Assembly: GCA_964616825.1 (NCBI GenBank)
Contig: CAZTSX010000004.1
Location: 62,001 to 126,000 of the forward strand
Reading direction: 5' to 3'
Length of the DNA stretch: 64,000 nt
Source: QYOJ01 sp964616825
Lineage (GTDB): Bacteria; Bacteroidota; Bacteroidia; Bacteroidales; FEN-979
In this document: in pieces, positions 41,305 through 50,196 of the stretch
Numbering within the stretch: the stretch's first letter is position 1
Layout: the number at the start of each line of letters is the position of its first letter
Translations under genes and position numbers: made by a program
Notes under the pieces: model-generated
Databases searched by the model: none
The model's input: only the letters and a program-made list of their open reading frames with translations
What the model was told of the DNA's origin: nothing

Positions 41305-42672
41305 TTACCCGGTCATACTAAATGATGACCGCCCTTTGATCCGTCCCGACTTAGTCAATCCATCATAGTGCCTCATCAACAGATGACTCTCAATCTGTTG
41401 CAAGGTATCCAACACAACACCGACCAGAATCAGCAACGAAGTCCCACCATAAAATTGTGCAAACTGAGAGGTAACCCCAAACAGCCCGACAATAGCAGGC
41501 ATAATTGCCACAAATCCAAGAAAGATGGACCCAGGCAGTGTAATCCTCGACATAATGTTGTCGATAAACTCTGCTGTTCTCTTGCCCGGTTTTACCCCCG
41601 GGATAAACCCGCCGTTTTTCTTCATATCCTCCGCCATCTGAGTCGGATTAATCGTAATCGCAGTATAGAAATAGGTGAAGAAGATGATCATCAGGAAGAA
41701 AACAAAATTATACCAGAAACTGGTATAATCAGTAAACACCCGGGCTATGCCTGATAGCGCTTCAGACTCCGCGAATCCCGCCAACGTAAGTGGAAGGAAC
41801 ATGATCGCCTGGGCAAAGATGATGGGCATTACTCCGGCTGCATTGACTTTCAGTGGGATATATTGGCGTACACCGCCATATTGTTTGTTTCCAACAATTC
41901 GTTTCGCATACTGAACAGGGATTCGTCGTGTACCCTGAACCAACAGGATTGTTACCAGGATTACAAGGATCAGGAAGGCAATCTCAACGACAAACAGGAC
42001 CAGTCCGCCACCCGCTTGTTCCATCCTGGAGACCAACTCTCCGAACAGGGCAAAAGGCAACCTGGCAATGATCCCGATCATGATAATTAGTGAGATCCCG
42101 TTTCCGATTCCCTTATCAGTGATTCGTTCACCCAGCCACATGATAAACAGGGATCCGGCTGTTAATGTAATGATGGACGAGATGCCGAAAAAGGAAAATA
42201 TCGAGTGGGTCGTGACTACCGAACTAAAGGGCATGATCCCCTCCGGCGGCATCTGTGAAACCAGGTTGGCGATGTATGCTGGCGATTGGAAAATCAGGAT
42301 AATCACAGTCAGGTATCGGGTAATCTGGTTGATTTTCTTTCGTCCACTTTCACCCTCCTTTTGTAGTTTCTGGAAGTATGGAATAGCTAATCCCAGCAAC
42401 TGCATGACGATAGATGCGGAGATGTATGGCATAATCCCCAGTGCGAAGATGGAAGCATTTGCGAATGCTCCTCCTGAGAACATGTTCAACAATCCGAGAA
42501 GACCGCTGCTGCTCTGGTTCTGCAGGTTTGCCAGCATACCTGGATCAACACCGGGCAACACCACATATGATCCCAAACGATAGATAAGAATGATCCCAAG
42601 GGTATAGAGGATTCTCCTCCTCAGGTCTTCAATCTTCCATATGTTCCGTATAGTCTGGATTAACTTTTTCAT
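41305..42672 (-). CDS. secY: Preprotein translocase subunit SecY
   Basis: Central channel subunit of the Sec translocon, 455 residues with ten membrane segments. Plug and signature regions are visible: GSYVVLPGVDPGMLAN near the start, the first family signature IFALGIMPYISASIVMQLL, and the cytoplasmic loop RRIPVQYAKRIVG. It pairs with SecE and SecG encoded elsewhere. Last gene of the spc part, ten bases after rplO. Confidence 0.98.
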   Translation of the reverse strand: MKKLIQTIRNIWKIEDLRRRILYTLGIILIYRLGSYVVLPGVDPGMLANLQNQSSSGLLGLLNMFSGGAFANASIFALGIMPYISASIVMQLLGLAIPYFQKLQKEGESGRKKINQITRYLTVIILIFQSPAYIANLVSQMPPEGIMPFSSVVTTHSIFSFFGISSIITLTAGSLFIMWLGERITDKGIGNGISLIIMIGIIARLPFALFGELVSRMEQAGGGLVLFVVEIAFLILVILVTILLVQGTRRIPVQYAKRIVGNKQYGGVRQYIPLKVNAAGVMPIIFAQAIMFLPLTLAGFAESEALSGIARVFTDYTSFWYNFVFFLMIIFFTYFYTAITINPTQMAEDMKKNGGFIPGVKPGKRTAEFIDNIMSRITLPGSIFLGFVAIMPAIVGLFGVTSQFAQFYGGTSLLILVGVVLDTLQQIESHLLMRHYDGLTKSGRIKGRSSFSMTG

Positions 42673-42682
42673 TCAAAAGGAT

Positions 42683-43129
42683 TTAAATAGTGTTAGCGCT
42701 CCCGCCAAGGTCTTCAATAATTTTCTTAGCAGCAGCGGAAAAAGCATGTGCCGTTACATCGAGTTTTGTTTTCAGCTCTCCTCTTCCCAGGATCTTGATC
42801 CGATCTTTTTTAGATGCATATCCATTCTTAACAAGCACCTCATGGTCAATCACCTTCACCTTCAATTTGTCTGCAAGCTGCTGGAGGGCATCTACGTTAA
42901 TGCCTTTGTATTCGATGCGATTGATATTCTTAAAACCAAACTTTGGAACACGCCTTACCAGTGGCATCTGTCCCCCTTCGCTCCCGAATTTACGCGAATA
43001 TCCTGAACGGGATTTGGCCCCTTTATGTCCACGGGTTGCAGTTCCTCCCCTACCAGACCCTTGGCCTCGTCCAACTCTCTTCGATTTCTTGATCGAACCT
43101 TCAGCCGGTTTTAGATTGCTTAAATCCAT
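42683..43129 (-). CDS. rplO: 50S ribosomal protein L15
   Basis: L15, 148 residues, a late-assembly protein of the large subunit. The Gly/Arg-rich N-terminal extension (KSKRVGRGQGSGRGGTATRG) reaches into rRNA; the globular part follows (MPLVRRVPKFGFKNINRIEY). Lies between rpmD and secY in the standard spc order. Confidence 0.98.
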   Translation of the reverse strand: MDLSNLKPAEGSIKKSKRVGRGQGSGRGGTATRGHKGAKSRSGYSRKFGSEGGQMPLVRRVPKFGFKNINRIEYKGINVDALQQLADKLKVKVIDHEVLVKNGYASKKDRIKILGRGELKTKLDVTAHAFSAAAKKIIEDLGGSANTI

Positions 43130-43136
43130 TTGGTAT

Positions 43137-43331
43137 TTATTTTTTTAATGATTTTATCTCTTCTACAGTAACAAGATGGTTTACTTTCCTCACCATGCCC
43201 AGGATTTGTGGGGTTGCTTCGTGCTCGACCGAATGACGGATTCGTCTCAGACCCAACGCTTCCAGTGTGCGTTTTTGCCGTTCAGGTCTTCCGATTTTGC
43301 TACGAATCTGGGTTATCTTGATCTTTTCCAT
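43137..43331 (-). CDS. rpmD: 50S ribosomal protein L30
   Basis: L30, 64 residues, starting MEKIKITQIRSKIGRPERQK, with the single ferredoxin-like fold typical of the family and the segment LGLRRIRHSVEH. It lies between rpsE and rplO, with seven bases to rplO. Confidence 0.97.
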   Translation of the reverse strand: MEKIKITQIRSKIGRPERQKRTLEALGLRRIRHSVEHEATPQILGMVRKVNHLVTVEEIKSLKK

Positions 43332-43360
43332 CGTTTCTGATGCATTTATTTGATAAACTA

Positions 43361-43879
43361 TTATCCGTTAAAAACTTGTTCCATGTCAATCCCTCTTAGC
43401 TGTGCAATGGTATAAGGATCACGCAGTTTTATCAAGGCATTAATTGTAGCTTTAACGACACTATGAGGATTCGATGACCCTTTGGATTTGGCCAGCACAT
43501 CCTTGATGCCAACACTCTCAAGCACAGCACGCATAGCCCCACCGGCGATAACTCCTGTCCCAGGAGCTGCAGGCTTCAGAAAGACAAGTGCACCACTGTA
43601 TTTTCCTTCCTGTACGTGAGGGATAGTTCCCTTCAGCACCGGAACTTTGATCAGGTTTTTCTTGGCATCATCAATTCCTTTGGCGATAGCAGCTGTTACC
43701 TCTTTCGCTTTCCCGAGGCCATAACCGACTACACCATTTTCGTTTCCAACTACAACAATAGCTGAAAAGCTAAAGGTACGTCCACCTTTGGTCACCTTGG
43801 TCACCCGCTGGATACTGACCAGCCGGTCCTTAAACTCAATCTCGCTTGATTTTACTCTTTTTACATTAACGTTTGCCAT
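43361..43879 (-). CDS. rpsE: 30S ribosomal protein S5
   Basis: S5, 172 residues, at the mRNA entry side of the small subunit and important for accuracy. The double-stranded-RNA-binding N-terminal domain (FKDRLVSIQRVTKVTKGGR, GYGLGKAKEVTAAIAKG) and the C-terminal domain (GTGVIAGGAMRAVLESVG) are complete. Spc order is kept, between rplR and rpmD. Confidence 0.98.
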   Translation of the reverse strand: MANVNVKRVKSSEIEFKDRLVSIQRVTKVTKGGRTFSFSAIVVVGNENGVVGYGLGKAKEVTAAIAKGIDDAKKNLIKVPVLKGTIPHVQEGKYSGALVFLKPAAPGTGVIAGGAMRAVLESVGIKDVLAKSKGSSNPHSVVKATINALIKLRDPYTIAQLRGIDMEQVFNG

Positions 43880-43886
43880 AGCTTAT

Positions 43887-44249
43887 TTAGAATTTTAGGC
43901 CACTTTCCCGGGCTGATTCAGCCAGAGTCTTAACCCGGCCATGATATAAATATCCATTCCTGTCGAAGACAACATTTTCGATTCCTGCCTCTTTGGCTTT
44001 CGCGGCAATCGCTTTCCCTACCAGTTTGGCTTTCTCGATCTTGGTCACCTTCTGCGTGTTGATGTCATCGGCCTGTGAAGAGGCAGCCAGGATTGTTTTC
44101 CCGGTCAAATCATCGACCAACTGCACATAGATCTCCTTGTTGCTTCTGAATACTGTCATCCGTGGACGTTCGGCTGTCCCACTGACGATCTTCCGGATTC
44201 TGTTCTTGATCCTGAACCGTCTGTATTCCTTTTTACTTTTGATTGCCAT
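43887..44249 (-). CDS. rplR: 50S ribosomal protein L18
   Basis: L18, 120 residues, which binds 5S rRNA in the central protuberance. It shows the basic start RRFRIKNRIRKIVSGTAERP and the C-terminal FDRNGYLYHGRVKTLAESAR. Between rplF and rpsE, with gaps of 11 and 7 bases. Confidence 0.98.
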   Translation of the reverse strand: MAIKSKKEYRRFRIKNRIRKIVSGTAERPRMTVFRSNKEIYVQLVDDLTGKTILAASSQADDINTQKVTKIEKAKLVGKAIAAKAKEAGIENVVFDRNGYLYHGRVKTLAESARESGLKF

Positions 44250-44260
44250 TTTACTTTTTT

Positions 44261-44821
44261 TTATTGTCCTACTGCAGCTGTCTTGCCGGCTTTCTTCTTG
44301 ATCTCTTCACCCTGGAACCGAATCCCTTTACCCTTATAGGGTTCAGGCGGACGGAGCGACCGGATCTTGGCAGCTATCTGTCCAAGCAGTTGCTTGTCAC
44401 TTGACTTCAGGATAATTGTATTGTTCTGGCCTTTCTGGGCAGTAGTTTCCACCGTGACCTCTTTCGGAAGCGCTAGTACAATATTATGGGAATAGCCCAA
44501 CGAAAGCTCAAGGTTTTGTCCTTTGGCATTCGCTTTGTAACCGACACCAACAAGTTCCTGAACCTTGGTAAAACCCTCTGATACTCCTTTAACCATATTG
44601 GCCAACAAAGACCGGTACAGGCCATGCTTGGATCGGTCATCCCTCTCATCCGTGCTACGTTCCACAATAAGTTGATTCCCATCTAGTTTCACCGTGATCT
44701 TTGGATCTACCTGCTGATGAAGCTCTCCAAGTTTTCCTTTGACAGTAACCAGATTGGTATCCGAAACAGAAACCTCAACACCCACCGGCAGTTCTATAGG
44801 TAACTTTCCAATTCTTGACAT
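44261..44821 (-). CDS. rplF: 50S ribosomal protein L6
   Basis: L6, 186 residues, two repeated beta-rich domains located near the factor-binding site of the large subunit. Markers are MSRIGKLPIELPVGVEV at the start and RPPEPYKGKGIRFQGEEI near the end. Standard place between rpsH and rplR. Confidence 0.98.
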   Translation of the reverse strand: MSRIGKLPIELPVGVEVSVSDTNLVTVKGKLGELHQQVDPKITVKLDGNQLIVERSTDERDDRSKHGLYRSLLANMVKGVSEGFTKVQELVGVGYKANAKGQNLELSLGYSHNIVLALPKEVTVETTAQKGQNNTIILKSSDKQLLGQIAAKIRSLRPPEPYKGKGIRFQGEEIKKKAGKTAAVGQ

Positions 44822-44837
44822 CTTCTTATCTCCTACT

Positions 44838-45236
44838 TTAACTGATGTAACATAATACCTCTCCGCCTACCTTCTTGGTACTTGCCTCCTTATCCGACAT
44901 CACACCTTCTGAAGTAGATAAGATCGCAATGCCCAATCCGTTCAACACTCTTGGCAGGTGATCTGAATCAACATATTTCCGCAAACCGGGTTTGCTCACC
45001 CGTATGAGAGAGTTTATCGCTGAGATCTTTGTTACCGGATGATACTTCAAGGCAATCTTGATATTCCCGGGTACAGGAGAGTCTTCCACTTTGTAATCCA
45101 GGATATATCCCTTCTCGCGAAGGATCCTGGTCATCTCTTCCTTGATCTTCGATTTCGGGACCTCAACCACTTTATGGTTTGCCATCACGGCATTCCTGAT
45201 TCTGGTTAAATAATCTGCAATAGGATCCGTAACCAT
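44838..45236 (-). CDS. rpsH: 30S ribosomal protein S8
   Basis: S8, 132 residues, a primary 16S rRNA binder and, in E. coli, the translational repressor of the spc operon. It starts VTDPIADYLTRIRNAVMANH and ends with the signature STSEGVMSDKEASTKKVGGE. The gap to the preceding rpsN (53 bases) holds a perfect 20-base palindrome. Confidence 0.98.
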   Translation of the reverse strand: MVTDPIADYLTRIRNAVMANHKVVEVPKSKIKEEMTRILREKGYILDYKVEDSPVPGNIKIALKYHPVTKISAINSLIRVSKPGLRKYVDSDHLPRVLNGLGIAILSTSEGVMSDKEASTKKVGGEVLCYIS

Positions 45237-45257
45237 ATTTCTTTTTATTTATTGTTG

Positions 45258-45277
45258 TAACGCGGCATGCCGCGTTA
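45258..45277. repeat. Perfect 20-base palindrome between rpsN and rpsH
   Basis: TAACGCGGCATGCCGCGTTA, perfectly self-complementary, much richer in GC than its surroundings. In the mRNA it would form a tight hairpin between two cistrons. There is no T run after it on the transcribed strand, so it is not a classical terminator. It resembles the palindrome at 54253-54276. Confidence 0.8.
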
Positions 45278-45289
45278 TTACCTTATTTA

Positions 45290-45559
45290 CTACCAACTAG
45301 CTTTTTTTACACCGGGGATTAATCCTTTAACTGCCATTTCACGAAAGTTGATCCGGGAGACTCCAAACAACCTCATGTATCCTTTTGGCCTGCCTGTTAG
45401 CTTACACCGATTGTGCAAACGTACCGGTGAGGCATTCTTAGGAAGCTTCTGCAGTCCTATGTAATCACCTGCCTCCTTGAGTGCTTTACGCCTTTCGGCA
45501 TATTGCTCAACCATCTTTTCTCTTTTCCGCTCTCTGGCTTTAATTGATTCTTTTGCCAT
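45290..45559 (-). CDS. rpsN: 30S ribosomal protein S14
   Basis: S14, 89 residues, in the small-subunit head. This is the long, zinc-free form: it has RLHNRCKLTGRPKGYMR but not the paired cysteines of the short form. The frame is open to 45589, but the ATG at 45559 (MAKESIKARERKREK) gives the family start. It lies one base after the rplE stop. Confidence 0.97.
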   Translation of the reverse strand: MAKESIKARERKREKMVEQYAERRKALKEAGDYIGLQKLPKNASPVRLHNRCKLTGRPKGYMRLFGVSRINFREMAVKGLIPGVKKASW

Positions 45560-45560
45560 A

Positions 45561-46115
45561 TTATTTTGATGTTTTAAATGGTAATCCAAAGCCTTTTAAC
45601 AGGGCAAACGCCTCTCTGTCATTTGGGGCAGATGTGACAAAAGTGATGTCCATCCCATTGATGTTGTTCACCTTATCGATATCAATCTCCGGAAAAATGA
45701 TCTGCTCCGCGACGCCCATTGTATAGTTTCCTCTTCCATCAAATCCTTTGTCGTTGATCCCGCGAAAGTCACGTACACGTGGCAGGGCAACAGAAACTAG
45801 CCTGTCGAGGAATTCATACATCTTGTCTCCGTGCAGCGTTACACGAACACCAATCGGATTGCCCCTCCTAAGTTTAAAATTGGAGATGTCTTTTTTTGAC
45901 TTGGTCGCTACTGCCTTCTGTCCGGCAATCATAGTCATCTCCTTGATTCCGGTATCAATGTGTTTACGATCTGTAAGTGCAATTCCCAATCCCTGGTTCA
46001 AACTGACCTTTGTGATCTTGGGTACCTGCATCTTATTCTTATAGTGAAACTCCTCCATCATTGCAGGGATGATCTCCTTGAGGTATTTCTCCTTTAATCT
46101 TGGTGTATAAGCCAT
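45561..46115 (-). CDS. rplE: 50S ribosomal protein L5
   Basis: L5, 184 residues, which binds 5S rRNA and contacts the P-site tRNA. Conserved pieces include VPKITKVSLNQGLG, RRGNPIGVRVTLHGDKMYEF and GRGNYTMGVAEQIIFPEID. Its ATG overlaps the rplX stop by one base (TAATG), so translation is coupled. Confidence 0.98.
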   Translation of the reverse strand: MAYTPRLKEKYLKEIIPAMMEEFHYKNKMQVPKITKVSLNQGLGIALTDRKHIDTGIKEMTMIAGQKAVATKSKKDISNFKLRRGNPIGVRVTLHGDKMYEFLDRLVSVALPRVRDFRGINDKGFDGRGNYTMGVAEQIIFPEIDIDKVNNINGMDITFVTSAPNDREAFALLKGFGLPFKTSK

Positions 46116-46438
46116 TATTTAATTACCTCCCCTGATTTTTTAGAATAGCGGACCAGCGAATCACTCTTGACGTCGCGCTTTCTGCCTGTACGCGTAGCTT
46201 TCCCGGTTCCGTCTATGACCATAAGGTTCGTAATATTAACGGGAGCCTCTTTCTTCAGAATGCCGCCCTGAGGATTTTTAGCATTTGGTTTGGTATGTTT
46301 CGATACCATATTTGCCCCTTCGACTATGGCTCTCTCTTTTTCCTTCTCCACCATAAGGACTTTCCCCTGCTGGCCTTTGGAGTCTCCAGCAATAATCATC
46401 ACTGTGTCGCCTTTTTTGATATGTAATTTCTTCTGCAT
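46115..46438 (-). CDS. rplX: 50S ribosomal protein L24
   Basis: L24, 107 residues, an assembly initiator at the tunnel exit, with a KOW motif at the start (IKKGDTVMIIAGDSKGQQGK) and KHTKPNAKNPQGGILKKEAP in the middle. Between rplN and rplE. Confidence 0.98.
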   Translation of the reverse strand: MQKKLHIKKGDTVMIIAGDSKGQQGKVLMVEKEKERAIVEGANMVSKHTKPNAKNPQGGILKKEAPVNITNLMVIDGTGKATRTGRKRDVKSDSLVRYSKKSGEVIK

Positions 46439-46453
46439 GGGATACTATTTATG

Positions 46454-46822
46454 TTACAACACTTCAGGTGCTAAAGAAACGATTTTCATGAACTGTTTTT
46501 CTCTCAACTCCCTGGCAACAGGACCGAAAATACGTGTTCCGATCATCTCACCGGTTGCATTTAACAGAACTACAGCGTTGTCATCAAAACGGATGTAGGA
46601 GCCATCATTCCGGCGGATCTCCTTCTTCGTTCTCACAACAACAGCAGTCGATATCGTTCCCTTCTTGATGTTCCCTGATGGTAGTGCGTTTTTTACGGTT
46701 ACGATAATCTTGTCGCCGATAGAGGCATATCTCCTGCGCGTCCCGCCCAGAACTTTGATACAAAGGACCTCCTTTGCTCCGCTGTTATCTGCTACCGTTA
46801 ATCTTGATTCTTGTTGTACCAT
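46454..46822 (-). CDS. rplN: 50S ribosomal protein L14
   Basis: L14, 122 residues, at the subunit interface; RsfS would bind it. It starts MVQQESRLTVADNSGAKEVL and ends in IVSLAPEVL. The family signature lies around GNIKKGTISTAVVVRTKKEI. It starts two bases after the rpsQ stop. Confidence 0.98.
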   Translation of the reverse strand: MVQQESRLTVADNSGAKEVLCIKVLGGTRRRYASIGDKIIVTVKNALPSGNIKKGTISTAVVVRTKKEIRRNDGSYIRFDDNAVVLLNATGEMIGTRIFGPVARELREKQFMKIVSLAPEVL

Positions 46823-46824
46823 GG

Positions 46825-47091
46825 TTATTTAACCTTTTCAATGACTTCGACAAGTCTCCAGCATTTGTTTTTACTAAGTGGCCTGGTCTCAGCAATCCTG
46901 ACCTTATCACCCTCAAGGCATTCATTCTCATTATCGTGAGCCATAAAACGGGATGATTTTTTTACAAACTTTCCGTATATTGGATGCTTCACTTTTCTCT
47001 CCACCTCAACGACAATGGATTTATCCATGTTATTGCTTATAACGACACCAATTTTTTCTTTTCTTATTTTCCTGGTTTCCATGTTTGTCAT
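46825..47091 (-). CDS. rpsQ: 30S ribosomal protein S17
   Basis: S17, 88 residues, an OB-fold primary binder of 16S rRNA (IGVVISNNMDKSIVVEVER, GDKVRIAETRPLSKNKCWRL). The ATG at 47091 overlaps the rpmC stop as ATGA; a second ATG three codons later is possible. Confidence 0.97.
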   Translation of the reverse strand: MTNMETRKIRKEKIGVVISNNMDKSIVVEVERKVKHPIYGKFVKKSSRFMAHDNENECLEGDKVRIAETRPLSKNKCWRLVEVIEKVK

Positions 47092-47309
47092 TTGGTTTCT
47101 TCCTGAATAAAACGTTCCCCATTCATCTCTCTGAATCGTATCTCAGTTTCAAGTCGGGCAATAGTTTTCCTGTAAGCCCTGATTTTATTTGGATTTTCAA
47201 GAGGTGAAACAGCATGGTTGAGTTTGAGCTTGATAAGCTGACGCTTCTCTTCATCCATCCTCTCGATGATCTCACCTGTTGTCATTTCTCTGATTACTTT
47301 CTGTTCCAT
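47088..47309 (-). CDS. rpmC: 50S ribosomal protein L29
   Basis: L29, 73 residues, two long helices near the tunnel exit where trigger factor and SRP dock. Segments: REMTTGEIIERMDEEKRQL and NPNKIRAYRKTIARLETEI. Between rplP and rpsQ, overlapping rpsQ by four bases. Confidence 0.97.
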   Translation of the reverse strand: MEQKVIREMTTGEIIERMDEEKRQLIKLKLNHAVSPLENPNKIRAYRKTIARLETEIRFREMNGERFIQEETK

Positions 47310-47373
47310 TTTTTTTCATATTGTGACGGGTCTTCCCCCGTAACAGAGCTGCAAAACATTGCAACTCTATAAA

Positions 47374-47802
47374 TTATGTAGTTTCTTCATAATAGTCCCT
47401 GCGGACTACAAACTTGGTTGCAACAGGCAACTTCTGAGCGCCCAGGCGCAATGCCTCTTTTGCTACATCGAGCGAAACACCGTCAACTTCAAAAAGGATC
47501 CGGCCGGGGGTGATGCGGGCCACAAAATACTCAGGTGCACCCTTCCCTTTTCCCATTCGAACCTCCGCAGGCTTCTTTGTGATTGGCTTGTCAGGGAAGA
47601 TCATGATCCATAACTCACCTTCACGTTTCATATACCTGGTAATAGCCTGACGGGCAGCCTCAATCTGTCGGCCTGTAATCCAGGCCTGATCCAGGGTTTT
47701 AATCCCGAAAGATCCAAATGAAAGCTCATGTCCTCGCTGGGAATTACCTTTCATTTTTCCTTTCTGCTGTTTTCTGTATTTTGTTTTCTTTGGCTGTAAC
47801 AT
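47374..47802 (-). CDS. rplP: 50S ribosomal protein L16
   Basis: L16, 142 residues, which helps position the A-site tRNA acceptor end. Landmarks are MLQPKKTKYRKQQKGKMKG at the start, RPITKKPAEVRMGKGKG-like PITKKPAEVRMGKGKGAPEY in the middle and the RITPGRILFEVDGV strand. Between rpsC and rpmC. Confidence 0.98.
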   Translation of the reverse strand: MLQPKKTKYRKQQKGKMKGNSQRGHELSFGSFGIKTLDQAWITGRQIEAARQAITRYMKREGELWIMIFPDKPITKKPAEVRMGKGKGAPEYFVARITPGRILFEVDGVSLDVAKEALRLGAQKLPVATKFVVRRDYYEETT

Positions 47803-47830
47803 TATCTGTCAGTATTTCAATTGTATAACT

Positions 47831-48553
47831 CTATTTTCTGTGTTGGGGTTTGGGTCTTGGACCACCTCTGGGACGTTGCCCATGTGCTTTCGATTTCTGG
47901 CTACTTGAGCTGGGTACCAGTTCAGGCTTGCCATAGATTTCCCCTTTACAAATCCAAACCTTCACACCCACGCGGCCATATGTAGTATGCGCTTCACAAG
48001 TAGCATAATCAATATCAGCGCGGAACGTGTGAAGAGGAATCCGACCCTCTTTATACTGCTCATTCCGTGCCATCTCAGCCCCACCCAAACGACCAGCAAT
48101 AGCAATCTTAATTCCTTCAGCACCAATTCGCATCGCAGAAGCGATTGCTGTCTTGATGGCCCGGCGATAAGAGATCCGTCCTTCTATCTGGTTTGCCACA
48201 GTATTAGCAACAATCATCGCATCGAGTTCAGGGCGTTTGATCTCTGAGATGTTGATCTGGATCTCCTTCCCGGTGATCTTCTTTAACTCCTCTTTCAATT
48301 TGTCAACCTCCTGACCGCCTTTTCCGATGATGATCCCGGGACGAGCCGTGTGGATGGTCACCGTAACAAGCTTCAATGTCCGCTCGATTACGATCTTTGA
48401 GATTCCCGCTTTGGCAAGACGGGCATGCAGGTACCTGCGGATCTTCTCATCTTCAATGAGCTTGGGCTCAAAGTTTTTACCACCATACCAGTTTGAATCC
48501 CAGCCACGGATGATCCCTAACCTGTTTGCTATCGGGTTCGTCTTCTGTCCCAT
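47831..48553 (-). CDS. rpsC: 30S ribosomal protein S3
   Basis: S3, 240 residues, at the mRNA entry channel, with helicase activity shared with S4 and S5. The KH domain (PGIIIGKGGQEVDKLKEEL) and the C-terminal domain (RRAIKTAIASAMRIGAEGI, DIDYATCEAHTTYGRVGVKV) are seen, plus a basic Pro/Gly tail. Its ATG overlaps the rplV stop by one base. Confidence 0.98.
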   Translation of the reverse strand: MGQKTNPIANRLGIIRGWDSNWYGGKNFEPKLIEDEKIRRYLHARLAKAGISKIVIERTLKLVTVTIHTARPGIIIGKGGQEVDKLKEELKKITGKEIQINISEIKRPELDAMIVANTVANQIEGRISYRRAIKTAIASAMRIGAEGIKIAIAGRLGGAEMARNEQYKEGRIPLHTFRADIDYATCEAHTTYGRVGVKVWICKGEIYGKPELVPSSSSQKSKAHGQRPRGGPRPKPQHRK

Positions 48554-49050
48554 TAATCTTCTTTATTTTTTGTTTTTACTTCCGTTTCTTTTTTTGCTTT
48601 TGGCTCAGCCTCTTTTTTCACCTCTTCAACATCCTCTTCAATATCTACCTCTGGTCTAATCAGACTATCCAGAATGATTGTCACATGGTTTGAACGTTTC
48701 CGAATTCGATGGGCGCGTCCCTGCGGTGCAGGCTGGATACGCTTCAGTACCCGGCCACTGTCAACCTGAATCTCCTTGATATAGAGATCACTCTCCTCAA
48801 TCCGTCTCCCTTCATTCTTCATCTGCCAGTTGGCAATCGCTGAAAGTACCAGTTTATGTAACCGGATGGAAGGATGCTTCGGATTTGTTTTCAGAATATG
48901 AAGAGCATGCTCCACCCGCTCTCCTCTGATCAGATCTGCCACCAGCCTCATTTTTCGTGGAGAAGTGGGGACGTTTTTCAGGGTGGCAAATGCCATGCTC
49001 CTTTTTGCCTCTTTTCGCTTCTCTGCTCGTGTACGACTTTTAATTCCCAT
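48553..49050 (-). CDS. rplV: 50S ribosomal protein L22
   Basis: L22, 165 residues, whose loop lines the exit tunnel and touches macrolides. The core is NVPTSPRKMRLVADLIRG to PAPQGRAHRIRKRSNHVTII. About 18 residues precede it, as is usual in Bacteroidota. The tail after about 130 is an extra Glu/Lys-rich extension, longer than in most relatives and similar in style to that of L17. Confidence 0.97.
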   Translation of the reverse strand: MGIKSRTRAEKRKEAKRSMAFATLKNVPTSPRKMRLVADLIRGERVEHALHILKTNPKHPSIRLHKLVLSAIANWQMKNEGRRIEESDLYIKEIQVDSGRVLKRIQPAPQGRAHRIRKRSNHVTIILDSLIRPEVDIEEDVEEVKKEAEPKAKKETEVKTKNKED

Positions 49051-49068
49051 TATTCTACGATTATGTCG

Positions 49069-49347
49069 TTACTTTTTTCCTTTATCCTTATTCCCGGCAT
49101 GGCCCCTGAAAATCCGTGTCGGGGCAAATTCACCGAGTTTATGACCTACCATGTTCTCCGTGATGTAAACAGGGATGAATTTATTCCCGTTGTGTACGGC
49201 AATGGTCTGTCCGACAAAATCCGGAGAGATCATGGAACTCCTTGACCAGGTCTTCACCACAGTCTTCTTCTTTGAGGCTATGGCTTCCAGAACTTTCTTC
49301 TCCAGTTTGTAATTGATATACGGACCTTTTTTCAATGATCGGCTCAT
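49069..49347 (-). CDS. rpsS: 30S ribosomal protein S19
   Basis: S19, 92 residues, in the head of the small subunit with S13. It shows MSRSLKKGPYINYKLEKKVL, TWSRSSMISPDFVGQTIAVH and EFAPTRIFRGHAGNKDKG. S10 operon, between rplB and rplV. Confidence 0.98.
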   Translation of the reverse strand: MSRSLKKGPYINYKLEKKVLEAIASKKKTVVKTWSRSSMISPDFVGQTIAVHNGNKFIPVYITENMVGHKLGEFAPTRIFRGHAGNKDKGKK

Positions 49348-49364
49348 AATTCAGCTCTTGTATA

Positions 49365-50192
49365 TTATTTCTTCTTTCTCTTTTCGATGATATACTTATT
49401 GCTTGCTTTCTTGCGCGCTCGTGTTTTAAATCCCTTTGCAGGCAATCCCTTGCGTGACCTGGGATGGCCTCCTGAAGCTCTTCCTTCACCACCACCCATC
49501 GGGTGATCAACCGGGTTCATTGCGACACCACGCGTACGGGGCCTTCTGCCCTTCCAGCGGTTTCGGCCTGCTTTGCCGGATGACTCCAGACTGTGGTCAG
49601 GGTTAGAAACCATCCCTACGGTAGCTCTACAAGTCTGCAGAATCATCCGTGTCTCGCCGGATGGCATCTTGATAATAGCAAACTTGCCATCTCTCGACAT
49701 TAGCTGAGCAGAGTTACCGGCGCTCCTCACGAGTTTGGCCCCCTGTCCGGGACGTAGTTCAACATTATGAATGATGGTCCCGAAAGGGATCTCACTTAAA
49801 AAGAGGGTATTTCCAATATCAGGGGAAGCCCCTTTTCCGGAAAGAACCGTTTGTCCTGTTTTTAGTCCATGCGGAGCAATGATGTATCGCTTTTCACCAT
49901 CTTTGTAATGGATCAAAGCGATTCGGGCAGTCCGGTTCGGATCATATTCGATCGACTTGACTACTCCGGGAACTTCATCCTTGTCTCGCTTGAAATCAAT
50001 CAGACGATACCTCTTTTTATGACCACCTCCAACATAGCGAATGGTCATTTTTCCCTGGTTGTTTCTTCCGCCGGTCTTCCTTTTTGGAGCAAGCAAGCTC
50101 TTTTCAGGCGTTGATGTGGTAATCTCATCAAATGCGCTGATGACCTTGAATCTCTGACCGGGTGTTGTCGGTTTGTATTTTTTAAGCGCCAT
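49365..50192 (-). CDS. rplB: 50S ribosomal protein L2
   Basis: L2, 275 residues, needed for subunit joining and the peptidyl-transferase centre. The core His of the family lies in the C-terminal region HPMGGGEGRASGGHPRS. The N-terminal OB-like and SH3-like domains carry GRNNQGKMTIRYVGGGHKKR and KTGQTVLSGKGASPDIGNTL. S10 operon order kept. Confidence 0.98.
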   Translation of the reverse strand: MALKKYKPTTPGQRFKVISAFDEITTSTPEKSLLAPKRKTGGRNNQGKMTIRYVGGGHKKRYRLIDFKRDKDEVPGVVKSIEYDPNRTARIALIHYKDGEKRYIIAPHGLKTGQTVLSGKGASPDIGNTLFLSEIPFGTIIHNVELRPGQGAKLVRSAGNSAQLMSRDGKFAIIKMPSGETRMILQTCRATVGMVSNPDHSLESSGKAGRNRWKGRRPRTRGVAMNPVDHPMGGGEGRASGGHPRSRKGLPAKGFKTRARKKASNKYIIEKRKKK

Positions 50193-50196
50193 TTAT

